Assembly (NCBI GenBank): GCA_964406465.1
Contig: CAYORT010000015.1
Coordinates: 1 to 64,000, forward strand
DNA: 64,000 nucleotides
Direction: 5' to 3'
DNA from: JAHEZL01 sp964406465
GTDB taxonomy: Bacteria; Bacteroidota; Bacteroidia; Flavobacteriales_C; GCA-002722245
Position numbers and translations under genes: made by a program. Numbering within the stretch: the stretch's first letter is position 1; each line of letters opens with the position of its first letter. Positions 26,751 through 36,426 of the stretch are shown in pieces. The notes below the pieces were generated by a model. That model was not told the DNA's origin. It saw only the letters and a list, made by a program, of their open reading frames with translations, and did not search any database.

Positions 26751-28658
26751 ATGGGAAAGATCATAGGAATCGACTTAGGAACTACCAACTCATGTGTTGC
26801 CGTAATGGAGGGAAGCGAGCCCGTAGTTATCGCAAACAGCGAAGGTAAAAGAACAACACCGTCTATCGTGGCATTTGCCGATAACGGAGAAAGAAAAATA
26901 GGTGACCCTGCTAAACGTCAGGCCATCACCAATCCAACAAAAACAATTTTCTCTATCAAAAGATTCATGGGAATCTCTTACGAGCAGTCATTGGCTGAGT
27001 TGAAAAGAGTACCTTATTCAATCGTGAAAGGCGACAACAACACTCCACGTGTTAAAATCGACGATAGAAACTACACTCCGCAAGAAATCTCTGCAATGAT
27101 TTTGCAAAAGATGAAAGCAACAGCTAAAGATTTTATCGGACAAGACATCACTGAGGCTGTTATCACTGTGCCTGCTTACTTTAACGATGCGCAAAGAAAA
27201 GCTACTAAAGAAGCTGGTGAGATTGCTGGTTTGAACGTGAAAAGAATTATCAATGAGCCTACTGCTGCGGCATTGGCTTACGGCTTAGACAAGAAAGGGA
27301 AAGATATGAAAATCGTGGTTTTCGACTGCGGTGGTGGTACTCACGACGTTTCTGTGTTAGAGTTGGGTGATGGTGTATTTGAAGTAAAATCTACCGATGG
27401 TGATACACACTTGGGGGGTGACGACTTCGACCACGTAATCATCGACTGGTTGGCCGACGAATTTAAGAAAGACGAAGGATTAGATTTGAAACAAGATCCA
27501 ATGGCTTTGCAACGTTTGAAAGAAGCGGCAGAGAAAGCTAAGATTGAGTTGTCGAGCACAGCTTCTACAGAAATCAACTTGCCTTACATCATGCCGGTAA
27601 ACGGAATTCCTAAACACTTAGTGAAAACCTTAACTCGTGCTAAGTTTGAGCAATTGGCCGATTCATTAATCAAAAGAACAATTGAGCCTTGTAAAACAGC
27701 TTTGAAAAACTCAGGTTTTTCAGTAAGCGATATCGACGAAATTATCTTAGTAGGTGGTTCTACTCGTATTCCAGCTATTCAAGAAGCGGTAAAATCTTTC
27801 TTCGGAAAAGAGCCATCTAAAGGTGTGAACCCTGATGAGGTAGTAGCAATTGGTGCTGCTATTCAAGGTGGTGTATTAACAGGTGAAGTGAAAGATGTAT
27901 TGTTGTTAGACGTAATTCCACTTTCTTTCGGTATCGAAACATTGGGTGGAGTAATGACTAAGATGGTAGAAGCAAACACTACTATTCCAACCAACAAAAA
28001 AGAAGTTTTCTCTACAGCTGCCGATAACCAACCGTCAGTAGAAATTCACGTGTTGCAAGGTGAGCGTTCAATGGCGAAAGACAACAAATCGTTGGGTAGA
28101 TTCCACTTAGATGGTATTCCTCCAATGAGAAGAGGTGAGGCGCAAATTGAAGTTACTTTCGATATCGACGCAAACGGTATTTTGAATGTATCTGCTAAAG
28201 AAAACAAAACAGGTAAACAACAAAACATTCGTATCGAAGCATCTTCTGGATTATCTAAAGAAGAAATCGAGAAAATGAAACGTGAAGCAGCTGAAAATGC
28301 AGATGCAGACAAAGCGGCTAAAGAAAGAATCGACAAGTTGAACCAAGCCGACGGATTGATTTTCCAAGTAGAAAAACAGTTGGAAGAGCTAGGTGATAAA
28401 TTACCTGCCGATAAAAAACAAACGATTCAAGATGCAGTGAACGAGTTGAAAACAGCTCACCAATCGCAAGATTTAACTGCAGTTGAAGCGGCAACTAAAA
28501 AAGTAAACGATACTTTACAAGCGTTGGCTGCCGATATTCAAGGTGCTTACCAAGGTGGAGCAGCAGGCGGTGCGCAAGCTAACGCTGGAGCTTCTTCATC
28601 TAAAGATTCTGAGGTAACAGATGTTGACTTCGAAGAAGTGAGCGACGAGAAAAAGTAA
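26751..28658 (+). CDS. dnaK: Chaperone DnaK (Hsp70)
   Basis: A 635-residue Hsp70 chaperone that binds exposed hydrophobic segments in an ATP-dependent cycle with DnaJ and GrpE. The ATPase domain starts GKIIGIDLGTTNSCVAVMEG and has FDCGGGTHDVSVLELG and the phosphate loop ILVGGSTRIPAIQ; the linker DVLLLDVIPLSFGIETLGG leads to the peptide-binding domain. The acidic tail ends SEVTDVDFEEVSDEKK. The ATG at 26751 is chosen because homology begins there; a GTG 16 codons upstream lies inside the promoter motif. No grpE or dnaJ is adjacent. A strong terminator follows. Confidence 0.97.
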   Translation: MGKIIGIDLGTTNSCVAVMEGSEPVVIANSEGKRTTPSIVAFADNGERKIGDPAKRQAITNPTKTIFSIKRFMGISYEQSLAELKRVPYSIVKGDNNTPRVKIDDRNYTPQEISAMILQKMKATAKDFIGQDITEAVITVPAYFNDAQRKATKEAGEIAGLNVKRIINEPTAAALAYGLDKKGKDMKIVVFDCGGGTHDVSVLELGDGVFEVKSTDGDTHLGGDDFDHVIIDWLADEFKKDEGLDLKQDPMALQRLKEAAEKAKIELSSTASTEINLPYIMPVNGIPKHLVKTLTRAKFEQLADSLIKRTIEPCKTALKNSGFSVSDIDEIILVGGSTRIPAIQEAVKSFFGKEPSKGVNPDEVVAIGAAIQGGVLTGEVKDVLLLDVIPLSFGIETLGGVMTKMVEANTTIPTNKKEVFSTAADNQPSVEIHVLQGERSMAKDNKSLGRFHLDGIPPMRRGEAQIEVTFDIDANGILNVSAKENKTGKQQNIRIEASSGLSKEEIEKMKREAAENADADKAAKERIDKLNQADGLIFQVEKQLEELGDKLPADKKQTIQDAVNELKTAHQSQDLTAVEAATKKVNDTLQALAADIQGAYQGGAAGGAQANAGASSSKDSEVTDVDFEEVSDEKK

Positions 28659-28678
28659 TAGTTAATTACTGAATATGG

Positions 28679-28720
28679 AGAACGGGATTCATCGAATGAT
28701 GAGTCCCGTTTTTTTTGTTT
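28679..28720 (+). terminator. Rho-independent terminator after dnaK
   Basis: Stem arms AACGGGATTCATC and GATGAGTCCCGTT (28681-28710, one mismatch) enclose the loop GAAT and are followed by an eight-T run. Confidence 0.85.
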
Positions 28721-28855
28721 AATTGACTTTTATGGTGATCAATGAAAACAAATAGCCCACGTTTTTACTAAAAGGAAGGAAAGGTTTTGTGAGTATTTTG
28801 TATTTTCGCTAGCGCTATATAATTATGCTGAGCTTCGCAGCTAAATAAAAAATAA

Positions 28856-29740
28856 ATGGACATCAAATACATTATCAGGTCAACGGGAAAGATAGAAACA
28901 GAAAATCCTCCGGCAGAAGGATTGTTAAAATTTTTATACGGAAATACCTTTGGTAAACTTGTTGTTTTACCCATCGCCAAGCAAAAGGCCATCACCAAAA
29001 GATATGGTAGAATGATGAGTTCTAGAAAGTCGGTGGAAAGAATTCCTGCTTTTGTTAGCTCATTAAACATTGATATGAGCGAATCAAAGAAAAGTGTAAG
29101 CGAATTTCAAACCTTCAATGAATTCTTCTATCGCGAGTTAAAACCGGGAGCACGTAAAATTGGAGAAGGACTAGTTTCACCTGGAGATGGAAGGGTGTTG
29201 GCATTCGAGAAAATTTCTGAGGTAAACAGCTTTTTTATTAAAGGAAAGGAATTCACCCTTAAAGAGTTTTTGAAGGATGATGAATTGTTTAAGAAACATG
29301 AAAACTCTTCTATGATTATTGTGCGCTTAGCACCAAACGACTACCATCGATATCATTTTCCATTCAAAGGAAAAGCATCCGAAGCGAAAAAGATAGATGG
29401 TGCCTATTATTCTGTTTCACCCATCGCCTTGCAATCGAATTTCACTAAGGTTTTTTGTAAAAACAAAAAGGAGATATGTGTTTTAACTACGGAGGGGCGA
29501 GGTGAAATATTGGTGATCCCAGTGGGAGCAACCATGGTGGGCAGTTTAAATAATACTTATAAAGCCAATACAGAAGTAGAGAAAGGACAGGAGATGGGTT
29601 ATTTCGCATTTGGTGGATCAACAGTAGTTTTACTTTTCGATTCCAAGTATTTCAAGATAGATGAGGATTTGATTCATAACACTAAGAATAATATTGAGAC
29701 CTACTTGCATATGGGAGATAAAATCGCAAGTGTGTTGTAA
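28856..29740 (+). CDS. psd: Phosphatidylserine decarboxylase proenzyme
   Basis: A 294-residue decarboxylase making phosphatidylethanolamine from phosphatidylserine at the inner membrane. The self-cleavage motif is FGGSTVVLLF (252-261): cleavage between Gly254 and Ser255 would create the pyruvoyl group. The helper residues lie in SPGDGRV (Asp111) and NDYHRYHFP (His164). LRPGAR-type REL KPGAR is also present near 94-100. It is longer than the short archaetidylserine-type enzymes and matches the bacterial type. It stands alone between two terminators. Confidence 0.92.
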   Translation: MDIKYIIRSTGKIETENPPAEGLLKFLYGNTFGKLVVLPIAKQKAITKRYGRMMSSRKSVERIPAFVSSLNIDMSESKKSVSEFQTFNEFFYRELKPGARKIGEGLVSPGDGRVLAFEKISEVNSFFIKGKEFTLKEFLKDDELFKKHENSSMIIVRLAPNDYHRYHFPFKGKASEAKKIDGAYYSVSPIALQSNFTKVFCKNKKEICVLTTEGRGEILVIPVGATMVGSLNNTYKANTEVEKGQEMGYFAFGGSTVVLLFDSKYFKIDEDLIHNTKNNIETYLHMGDKIASVL

Positions 29741-29793
29741 ATATGGGTTTGTTACTCGCCGAGATGTAGCTGAGTAAATGTAAAATGTGAAAG

Positions 29794-29823
29794 ACAGGAA
29801 GTTGGGAGCTTCCTGTTTTTTTG
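29794..29823 (+). terminator. Rho-independent terminator after psd
   Basis: ACAGGAAG pairs with CTTCCTGT across a seven-base loop and a run of T follows. Confidence 0.82.
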
Positions 29824-29854
29824 TTTTATTTGCCAAAAATTAATCCATATCAAC

Positions 29855-30292
29855 ATGAAAAAAATTGTGTTCATTTTCGCTTTAATGCTGCTCACTAATA
29901 TCTCTGCTTTTGCTCAAGATGTTTTAGGGGAATTCTCTGTTTCTAGTGTGGCGGTGGGTGCTTCGGCTGCAACGTCAAGCATGTCGGAAGCCGAACAACA
30001 AGCCATTTTAGATACTGTTCCTCACGATCTAATTTTCACTTTTTCTGTGCTTGATCCTTCGGCTGTAAACATTCGTTTGCAATTGGGTACTGCGCGTGAT
30101 AACTGGAATAAGTTTAATGGAACCATCAACCTTAATGGAACAGCTTTGCCGGCAGGTGTGTTGTTCGAGAAAAATGGTAACAACTATAAAATTGTATTTC
30201 CAAAGCAATTAGGGGTATTTCATTTTTATGCTACTGGCAGAATTGAATTGGCCAATGGCGACTATTCACGAACCTATTGGGTAACGAAGTAA
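29855..30292 (+). CDS. Small secreted protein of unknown function
   Basis: A 145-residue exported protein. The first 20 residues are a signal peptide (MKKIVFIFALMLLTNISAFA). The mature part is small and beta-rich, with IRLQLGTARDNWNKFNGTI and an aromatic C-terminus ending YSRTYWVTK. I do not recognise a family. It is a single-gene unit between the psd terminator and a bidirectional hairpin. Confidence 0.6.
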   Translation: MKKIVFIFALMLLTNISAFAQDVLGEFSVSSVAVGASAATSSMSEAEQQAILDTVPHDLIFTFSVLDPSAVNIRLQLGTARDNWNKFNGTINLNGTALPAGVLFEKNGNNYKIVFPKQLGVFHFYATGRIELANGDYSRTYWVTK

Positions 30293-30293
30293 T

Positions 30294-30325
30294 GAAAAAG
30301 GGAAGCGAAAGCTTCCCTTTTTTTA
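30294..30325. terminator. Bidirectional terminator
   Basis: AAAAAGGGAAGC and GCTTCCCTTTTTTT form a hairpin with a short GAAA loop. A-rich and T-rich flanks on both sides would stop both the small secreted protein gene (+) and the capD-like gene (-), whose stop is 2 bases away. Confidence 0.85.
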
Positions 30326-30326
30326 T

Positions 30327-32195
30327 TTAATCGAGTTTTTCATACACCGAATTCTGACTCTTAAACTCGGGTACCAATGCCTTCATTTTGCTTACCAATA
30401 ATTCATTGTTTATTTCTTTCAGGGAGTCGATTAAATCACTGATGCTTTTGCTTACTTCGTTAATGTCGTATTCACGAACTTGCGCAATCATAATCTTTTC
30501 GTGATGCGTCTTTTGCGTGTTTTCTTCGTTGTTGAGTAGTTCTTCGTAAAGCTTTTCTCCCGGACGCAAACCGGTATATTGTATCTCAATGTCTTTGCCC
30601 AGTTCTAATCGGGAAAGCTTTATCATCTTCTTCGCCAAATCAACAATCTTTACCGATTTACCCATGTCGAAAATAAAAATCTCTCCTCCCTTGCCATGCG
30701 CACCTGCTTCTAAAACTAGCTGACACGCCTCTGGAATAGTCATGAAAAAACGAGTTACCTCTGGATGCGTAACTGTAATTGGTCCGCCAGTTTCAATTTG
30801 CTTTCTAAACAAAGGAATCACCGACCCGTTAGAACCAAGCACATTGCCAAAGCGCGTAGTGACAAAATTGGTGGTTGAGGTTTTATTAATCGATTGGCAA
30901 TATATCTCTGCAATTCTTTTAGATGCTCCCATGATATTGGTAGGGTTTACCGCTTTGTCGGTAGATACCATCACAAACTTTTCAACCTTGTGTTGCACGG
31001 CTAAATCGGCTATGGTTTTAGTGCCTTTAATGTTTACTCTAACAGCTTCAGCCGGATTGTTCTCCATCATTGGAACGTGCTTGTAGGCGGCGGCATGATA
31101 CACTATTTGAGGTTTAAAAGTGCCGAACAATAGTTGCATTCTTTTTTCATCGGAAATATCTCCAATCACCACTTCAAAATTGAGAGACTTAAATTTCTCT
31201 CTCAATTCTATCTCTATTTCATAAAGCGGAGATTCTGCTTGGTCGAGTAGCACTAATAGCTTCGGATTGTACTGCGCCAATTGGCGAACAATTTCGCTAC
31301 CGATAGATCCAGCAGCTCCCGATACCAAAATTATTTTGCCCGTATTTACTTCCTTAATCTTTTGTTTGTCGAGTTTTATTTCATCGCGTTCCAACAAATC
31401 TTCAATCTTCACCTTCTTAATTTGTTTGAAGCTGAGCTCGCCGTTAATCCAGCTGTTAGAAGGCGGTACATCTAATATTCTAATGTTTTTTGATAGGGCG
31501 AAATCTACAATTTCTTGCTTTCTTCCCGAAGTTAATTTTTGATCGGCCAAGATGATGTGATGAATGTCTTTTCCTTCAATAAATTTATCGAGTTCTTTGC
31601 TGCTAATGATGGTGATGCCTTCTATTTTCATGCCCACACGCTCGAGGTTGTCGTCAACAAAAGCAATAACATTATACTTGGTTCCGGCGTCTCTATCCAA
31701 AGCGCGTTTGGTGATGGTGCCAAATTCTCCGGCGCCATAAATAATTACACTGGCTCTCGATTTAGCAGTGTTTTTAATGCGTTCATAGGATATTTTGATG
31801 GTTAATCTAAAGGCCACCATGATCACTAAAGAAACCATGAAGTCGATGGCGATGATGGTACGAGGAATATTGTATTGAATATCAAGTAATGGCAATACCT
31901 TGTTCAGTAGAATGAACAATGCCGAGCCACTTAATAGCACCACAAATATTCTTTGAATGTCTTTGGAGCCTGTGTAGCGAATTACGCCGGCATAAGACTT
32001 AAAAATTAAGAAAGACGATAATCTCACCAAGAACACCGAAATAAGTGCGCCTTTCAAATAGATCATGTCGGGCTCATTTACCTTAAAATCGAAACGAAGC
32101 AAGAAAGCAATACAAATGGAAATCAAGCAAATGAGCACATCAGTTCCTAAAATGAACCAGCGCGGCGCGTTTCTTATTTCTGATTTAATTTGCAT
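30327..32195 (-). CDS. CapD/WbpM-like membrane nucleotide-sugar 4,6-dehydratase
   Basis: A 622-residue protein. Four membrane helices in residues 1-120 are followed by a CoA-binding-like Rossmann domain (VIIYGAGEFG) and then the extended SDR catalytic domain with ILVSGAAGSIGSEIVRQ. Further motifs are YHAAAYKHVPMMENNP and the active-site region VSTDKAVNPTNIMGASKR, in which Tyr is replaced by Met as in WbpM/PglF-type enzymes. These make UDP-4-keto-6-deoxy-HexNAc for aminodeoxy sugars. The product could feed the aminotransferase at 15.1 kb (inference). It is divergent from the epimerase gene. Confidence 0.92.
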   Translation of the reverse strand: MQIKSEIRNAPRWFILGTDVLICLISICIAFLLRFDFKVNEPDMIYLKGALISVFLVRLSSFLIFKSYAGVIRYTGSKDIQRIFVVLLSGSALFILLNKVLPLLDIQYNIPRTIIAIDFMVSLVIMVAFRLTIKISYERIKNTAKSRASVIIYGAGEFGTITKRALDRDAGTKYNVIAFVDDNLERVGMKIEGITIISSKELDKFIEGKDIHHIILADQKLTSGRKQEIVDFALSKNIRILDVPPSNSWINGELSFKQIKKVKIEDLLERDEIKLDKQKIKEVNTGKIILVSGAAGSIGSEIVRQLAQYNPKLLVLLDQAESPLYEIEIELREKFKSLNFEVVIGDISDEKRMQLLFGTFKPQIVYHAAAYKHVPMMENNPAEAVRVNIKGTKTIADLAVQHKVEKFVMVSTDKAVNPTNIMGASKRIAEIYCQSINKTSTTNFVTTRFGNVLGSNGSVIPLFRKQIETGGPITVTHPEVTRFFMTIPEACQLVLEAGAHGKGGEIFIFDMGKSVKIVDLAKKMIKLSRLELGKDIEIQYTGLRPGEKLYEELLNNEENTQKTHHEKIMIAQVREYDINEVSKSISDLIDSLKEINNELLVSKMKALVPEFKSQNSVYEKLD

Positions 32196-32254
32196 GGGGG
32201 GCTAAGATAATTAAAGTATAGTAGTAATTATAGTGCATTTTTAGCCAAATTTTA

Positions 32255-32262
32255 TATTTTTG
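32255..32262 (+). promoter_or_regulatory. Bacteroidota -7 box (TATTTTTG)
   Basis: TATTTTTG matches TAnnTTTG and is 17 bases before the ATG at 32280, in the divergent spacer between the capD-like gene and the epimerase gene. It would start the epimerase-methyltransferase-GT4 operon. The -33 element is not clear. Confidence 0.5.
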
Positions 32263-32279
32263 CGCAAACACAAATATTT

Positions 32280-33284
32280 ATGGCAGTTTCATTGGTTACA
32301 GGTGGTGCAGGATTTATTGGGGCACACGTTGTGAATGAGTTAGTTAGCATGAATCACAAAGTGGTTGTGCTTGATGATTTAAGTGGTGGATTTGAGGATT
32401 ATGTCAATCCTAAAGCAACCTTCGTAAATGGTTCGGTATACGACCATGTTCTCTTAGAGAAATTATTCAATGAGTATAAGTTTGATTATGTGTATCACCT
32501 AGCAGCTTACGCAGCCGAAGGTTTGAGTCACTTCATCAGAAGATTTAACTACAACAATAACTTGGTAGGTAGCATTAACCTAATCAACGAGTCGGTGAAA
32601 CACAAAGTGAAATGTTTTGTGTTTACTTCTTCTATCGCTGTTTATGGTGCGGCTAAACCTCCAATGAAAGAAGAAACTTTCCCTATGCCAGAAGATCCAT
32701 ATGGCGTAGCGAAATTTGCAGTGGAGATGGATTTGAAAACTGCACATGAAATGTTTGGTTTGAACTACGTAATCTTCCGTCCGCACAACGTTTATGGCGA
32801 ATACCAAAATATTGGTGATAAATACAGAAACGTAGTAGGTATCTTCATGAATCAGTTGATGCAAGGCCAGCAATTAAGCGTATTTGGCGATGGTTTGCAA
32901 ACGCGTGCCTTCAGCTACATTGGCGATGTTGCTCCTTATATTGCCAACTCTGTTAACGTGAAAGAGGCTTACAATGAAGTATTCAACGTAGGTGCCGATC
33001 AAGAATACACCGTTAAAGAATTGGCTACCGAAGTAATGGCTGCCATGGGCATTACTGGTGAATTAAGATATTTGGAAGCTAGAAATGAAGTGGTTCACGC
33101 GCATAGCGACCACAGCAAAATAAAGAGAGTATTCGGCATTAAAGATAGCGACTTCACTACTTTGCCTGTAGGTTTAAAAAAGATGGCCGACTGGGCGAAG
33201 AGAGTAGGTGCTAGAAAATCGGGAGTATTCGAAAACATTGAGATTACAGAAAAATTACCTCCTTTTTGGGTAGAGAAAAAATAA
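32280..33284 (+). CDS. NAD-dependent sugar epimerase/dehydratase (GalE-like SDR)
   Basis: A 334-residue extended short-chain dehydrogenase. The NAD-binding motif is VTGGAGFIGAHVV at the N-terminus. The catalytic region is FTSSIAVYGAA, with YGVAKFAVEMDL giving the YxxxK pair. FRPHNVYGEYQN and FGDGLQTRAFSYIGDVA are typical of UDP-hexose 4-epimerases and UDP-glucuronate epimerases. Specificity cannot be fixed. The next gene starts 1 base after the stop, so it forms an operon with the methyltransferase and GT4. Confidence 0.88.
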   Translation: MAVSLVTGGAGFIGAHVVNELVSMNHKVVVLDDLSGGFEDYVNPKATFVNGSVYDHVLLEKLFNEYKFDYVYHLAAYAAEGLSHFIRRFNYNNNLVGSINLINESVKHKVKCFVFTSSIAVYGAAKPPMKEETFPMPEDPYGVAKFAVEMDLKTAHEMFGLNYVIFRPHNVYGEYQNIGDKYRNVVGIFMNQLMQGQQLSVFGDGLQTRAFSYIGDVAPYIANSVNVKEAYNEVFNVGADQEYTVKELATEVMAAMGITGELRYLEARNEVVHAHSDHSKIKRVFGIKDSDFTTLPVGLKKMADWAKRVGARKSGVFENIEITEKLPPFWVEKK

Positions 33285-33285
33285 G

Positions 33286-34191
33286 ATGATTCCTTACAAT
33301 AAAGAACCACAAAACAGCTTGCAATACAAAGACAAAAGTATTGCAAGTTTCATTTCCGACGGTGACAGCAACATCGACAAGAAAACTGTTGAGTCCTTTG
33401 GTGAGGAGTGGTCGAAATTTGCTAATTTCTCTGAAGAAGACCTTCGTGTTGCCGGCGATCAGTATTTCGATATCATCACCGATAAGATGGTGAATAAAGA
33501 TACTGTGGCCCTCGATGTTGGCTGCGGCACAGCCCGCTGGTCGAGATACATCGCTTCTAAAGTAAAATTTGTGGAAGGTATCGACCCTAGTAAAGCGGTG
33601 TATTCTGCTTTAAAGATGACCAAAGATTTAAACAATGTGCGCATCACGCAAGCCGATACCGATTGCCTTCCTTTTGAGGACAATTCTTTCGATTTCGTTT
33701 TCAGCTTAGGCGTCTTGCACCACATTCCCGATACCGAAATGGCGATGATCAAGTCGGTGAAGAAATTAAAGAAAGACGGCCACTTCTTAGTGTACCTTTA
33801 CTATCGTTTCGACCAAAGAAGCGCCTTCTTTAAAATGTTCTTCTACATGTCGCACGCAGTAAGAAAAGTTGTTTCTTTACTTCCTGCCGGATTGAAGAAA
33901 TTCGTTTGCGATGTGATAGCTGTAACGGTTTACATGCCAATGGTAATACTTACCAAAATTGTGAAAGGCATTGCTCCAAAATCAAAAGTTTATACCAAAA
34001 TTCCTCTTTCTTATTATGCCGATAAATCGTTCAATATCATTCGCAACGATTCATTAGATAGATTTGGAACTCCGCTTGAACAACGCTTCACCAAAGTGGA
34101 GATCAAGGCAATGATGGAGAAAGCAGGATTAACCGATATTATTTTTTCTAACAACGAACCTTACTGGCATGCAGTAGGAAGAAAAGCATAA
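33286..34191 (+). CDS. Class I SAM-dependent methyltransferase
   Basis: A 301-residue protein with a Methyltransf_11-type core. Motif I is LDVGCGTARWSRYI, the acidic residue follows in VEGIDPSKA, and DNSFDFVFSLGVLHHIPD is the family post-II motif. The C-terminal half carries a hydrophobic stretch around residues 190-225 that may dock at the membrane. It starts 1 base after the epimerase and the GT4 starts 1 base after it, so a sugar or lipid-linked glycan substrate is likely. Confidence 0.85.
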   Translation: MIPYNKEPQNSLQYKDKSIASFISDGDSNIDKKTVESFGEEWSKFANFSEEDLRVAGDQYFDIITDKMVNKDTVALDVGCGTARWSRYIASKVKFVEGIDPSKAVYSALKMTKDLNNVRITQADTDCLPFEDNSFDFVFSLGVLHHIPDTEMAMIKSVKKLKKDGHFLVYLYYRFDQRSAFFKMFFYMSHAVRKVVSLLPAGLKKFVCDVIAVTVYMPMVILTKIVKGIAPKSKVYTKIPLSYYADKSFNIIRNDSLDRFGTPLEQRFTKVEIKAMMEKAGLTDIIFSNNEPYWHAVGRKA

Positions 34192-34192
34192 G

Positions 34193-35296
34193 ATGAAGAA
34201 GATTTTATTTATTGCCTCTCATAGAAAAGACAGGGCTCCCGGACAGCGTTTTAGATTTGAACAGTATTTTGATTTTTTAGAGAAAAACGGATTCAAATGC
34301 GATCTTTCTTTCATTATCAACGAAGACGATGATAAAGAAATGTACAAGCCGGGCAACTACTTTAAGAAATTAAGTATTGTTTGGAAAAGCTGGAGACATC
34401 GCATGAAAGATGTGAGAGATGCCAAAAATTACGACATCATCTTCATCTTCCGCGAAGCCTTTATGACAGGCTCAATCCATTTCGAGAAGAAATTTTCAAA
34501 ACTGGGTAAAAAATTGGTTTTCGATTTCGATGATGCTATTTGGCACATGGATGTTTCAGATGCCAACAAGAAATTTAAGTTCTTAAAAAATCCTGCTAAA
34601 ACTGGCGATATCATTGCACTTTGCGATATCGTTTTTGCCGGAAATCAATATTTGGCCGACTACGCTAAATTGAACAATAAAAATGTGGTGATTGTGCCTA
34701 CTACCATCGATACCGATGAATATCAGCGTATGTCTTTGCCAAAAGACGATGCCATTTGCATTGGATGGAGTGGAAGTGTGACCACCATTAAACACTTTGA
34801 ATATGCTGTGCCTGCGCTCACCAAAATAAAAGCGAAGTACGGCAACAAAGTAAAAATTAAAGTGATTGGCGATGGTAACTATCGCAATGAAAGCTTAGGT
34901 GTGGTAGGTATTCCGTGGAAACGTGCCGACGAAGTAAAAGAATTAAGTGGAATAGATATAGGTATCATGCCTCTTCCAAATGATGAATGGGCTAAAGGTA
35001 AATGCGGATTGAAAGGCTTGCAGTACATGGCACTTGAAATTCCTACCTTGATGTCGCCGGTGGGTGTAAATTCAGAAATCATTCAAGATGGCGTTAATGG
35101 CTATTTGGCCAATGAGGTAGATGAATGGGTAGATAAAATTTCTAAATTGGTGGAATCTGAGCAGTTGAGAAAAGAGTTGGGACAAAAAGCGCGTCAGACT
35201 GTTCTAGATAAATACTCTATTGAATCAGAGAAAAAGAATTATTTGAAATATTTTAATGAATTGGTAGGGGCGAAAAATATTTCGCCCAATGTATAA
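34193..35296 (+). CDS. GT4-like glycosyltransferase
   Basis: A 367-residue GT-B type protein. It opens ILFIASHRKDRAPGQRFRFEQY, a start seen in GT4 enzymes of exopolysaccharide loci. DFDDAIWH sits in the N-domain, and the donor-side segment is MPLPNDEWAKGKCGLKGLQY, where the usual second Glu of E-x7-E is replaced by Gly-Leu-Lys. The last ten codons and the stop TAA (35294-35296) lie within or beside the left arm of palindrome B2, so the repeat has supplied the C-terminus (VGAKNISPNV). Confidence 0.82.
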   Translation: MKKILFIASHRKDRAPGQRFRFEQYFDFLEKNGFKCDLSFIINEDDDKEMYKPGNYFKKLSIVWKSWRHRMKDVRDAKNYDIIFIFREAFMTGSIHFEKKFSKLGKKLVFDFDDAIWHMDVSDANKKFKFLKNPAKTGDIIALCDIVFAGNQYLADYAKLNNKNVVIVPTTIDTDEYQRMSLPKDDAICIGWSGSVTTIKHFEYAVPALTKIKAKYGNKVKIKVIGDGNYRNESLGVVGIPWKRADEVKELSGIDIGIMPLPNDEWAKGKCGLKGLQYMALEIPTLMSPVGVNSEIIQDGVNGYLANEVDEWVDKISKLVESEQLRKELGQKARQTVLDKYSIESEKKNYLKYFNELVGAKNISPNV

Positions 35297-35330
35297 TTAA
35301 ATCAATGGGCGAAATATTTTTCGCCCCTAC
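35264..35330. repeat. Double-hairpin palindrome, copy B2
   Basis: Perfect 25-bp arms (35264-35288 and 35306-35330) with a 17-nt spacer. Outer ends are GTAGGGGCG and CGCCCCTAC. Each arm is itself a hairpin (GGGCGAAA-AATA-TTTCGCCC). The left arm encodes the end of the GT4 gene and the right arm ends 4 bases before the gcvT ATG. Confidence 0.92.
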
Positions 35331-35334
35331 AATT

Positions 35335-36426
35335 ATGAAACAACTAGTATTAAAACACAAACATGAAGCTTTAGGTGCTAAAATGGTTCCTTTTGCCGGA
35401 TTTGAAATGCCTGTAACCTACGAAGGTGTTATTGCCGAGCACGAAACAGTGCGCAAAGGGGTAGGTATCTTCGACGTGTCGCACATGGGTGAATTTTTAA
35501 TTACTGGTGAAGGTGCTTTGCCTTTGATTCAAGCCGTTACTTCTAACGACGCATCAAAATTAACCGATGGTAAAATTCAATATTCTTGCTTGCCCAATGA
35601 GCAAGGCGGAATAGTTGACGACCTTTTGGTTTACCGCGTTTCTGAAATAGAATATATGTTGGTGGTTAATGCTTCTAACATTGAGAAAGATTGGGATTGG
35701 ATTTCTAAGCACAACACTTTTGGTGCTGAAATGAGAAACATCTCCGATGACTATTGTTTGTTTGCGGTGCAGGGTCCGAAAGCCAAAGATGCTCTTGCCG
35801 ACTTAACGCCATACCCAATTGAAGCTATGGATTACTACACTTTTGTGATTGATCGTTTTGCTGGAGTAGAAGACGTGATTATCTCTGCAACTGGCTACAC
35901 TGGTGCAGGAGGCTTCGAAATTTATGTGCATAAAAATGATGCTGAAAAGGTATTTGATGCCATCATGAAAAAAGGGGAGAAACACGGTTTAAAACCTATT
36001 GGTTTGGCTGCGCGCGATACTCTTCGTTTAGAGATGGGCTACTGCTTATATGGTAACGATATCAACGATACTACATCACCAATTGAGGCCGGATTGGGTT
36101 GGATTACCAAGTTTTCTAAACCTTTTACCAATAGCGAAGCTTTGAAATCACAAAAAGAACAAGGAGTTAGCAAGAAATTGATCGGATTTGAATTAATAGA
36201 TAAAGGCGTACCTCGTCACGACTACAAAATTGTTGATTCTGCAGGCAATGAAATAGGTATCGTTACTTCGGGTACCATGTCGCCAAGCCTCAAAAAATCA
36301 ATTGGTATGGGCTACGTTACCAAAGATTTTTCTGCTTTGAACAGCGAGATTTTTGTTCAAGTACGTGAGAAAAATTTGAAGGCAAAAGTGGTTTCTATTC
36401 CTTTCTTGGCTAGCGGTGTGAAAATA
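35335..36426 (+). CDS. gcvT: Glycine cleavage T protein, stop codon missing
   Basis: Aminomethyltransferase of the glycine cleavage system, which transfers the aminomethyl group to tetrahydrofolate. Visible motifs are the start LKHKHEALGAKMVPFAGFEMPV, FDVSHMGEF, GRDT-type AARDTLRLEMGYCLYGNDI and EAGLGWITKF. Homology ends near VVSIPF at residue 355-360, where GcvT normally stops. Here the frame runs on into a secreted protein. A TAG in the +1 frame at 36411-36413 would come into frame if one T were restored in the run at 36402-36404, ending the protein IPFLG. The ATG at 35335 follows palindrome B2. Confidence 0.9.
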
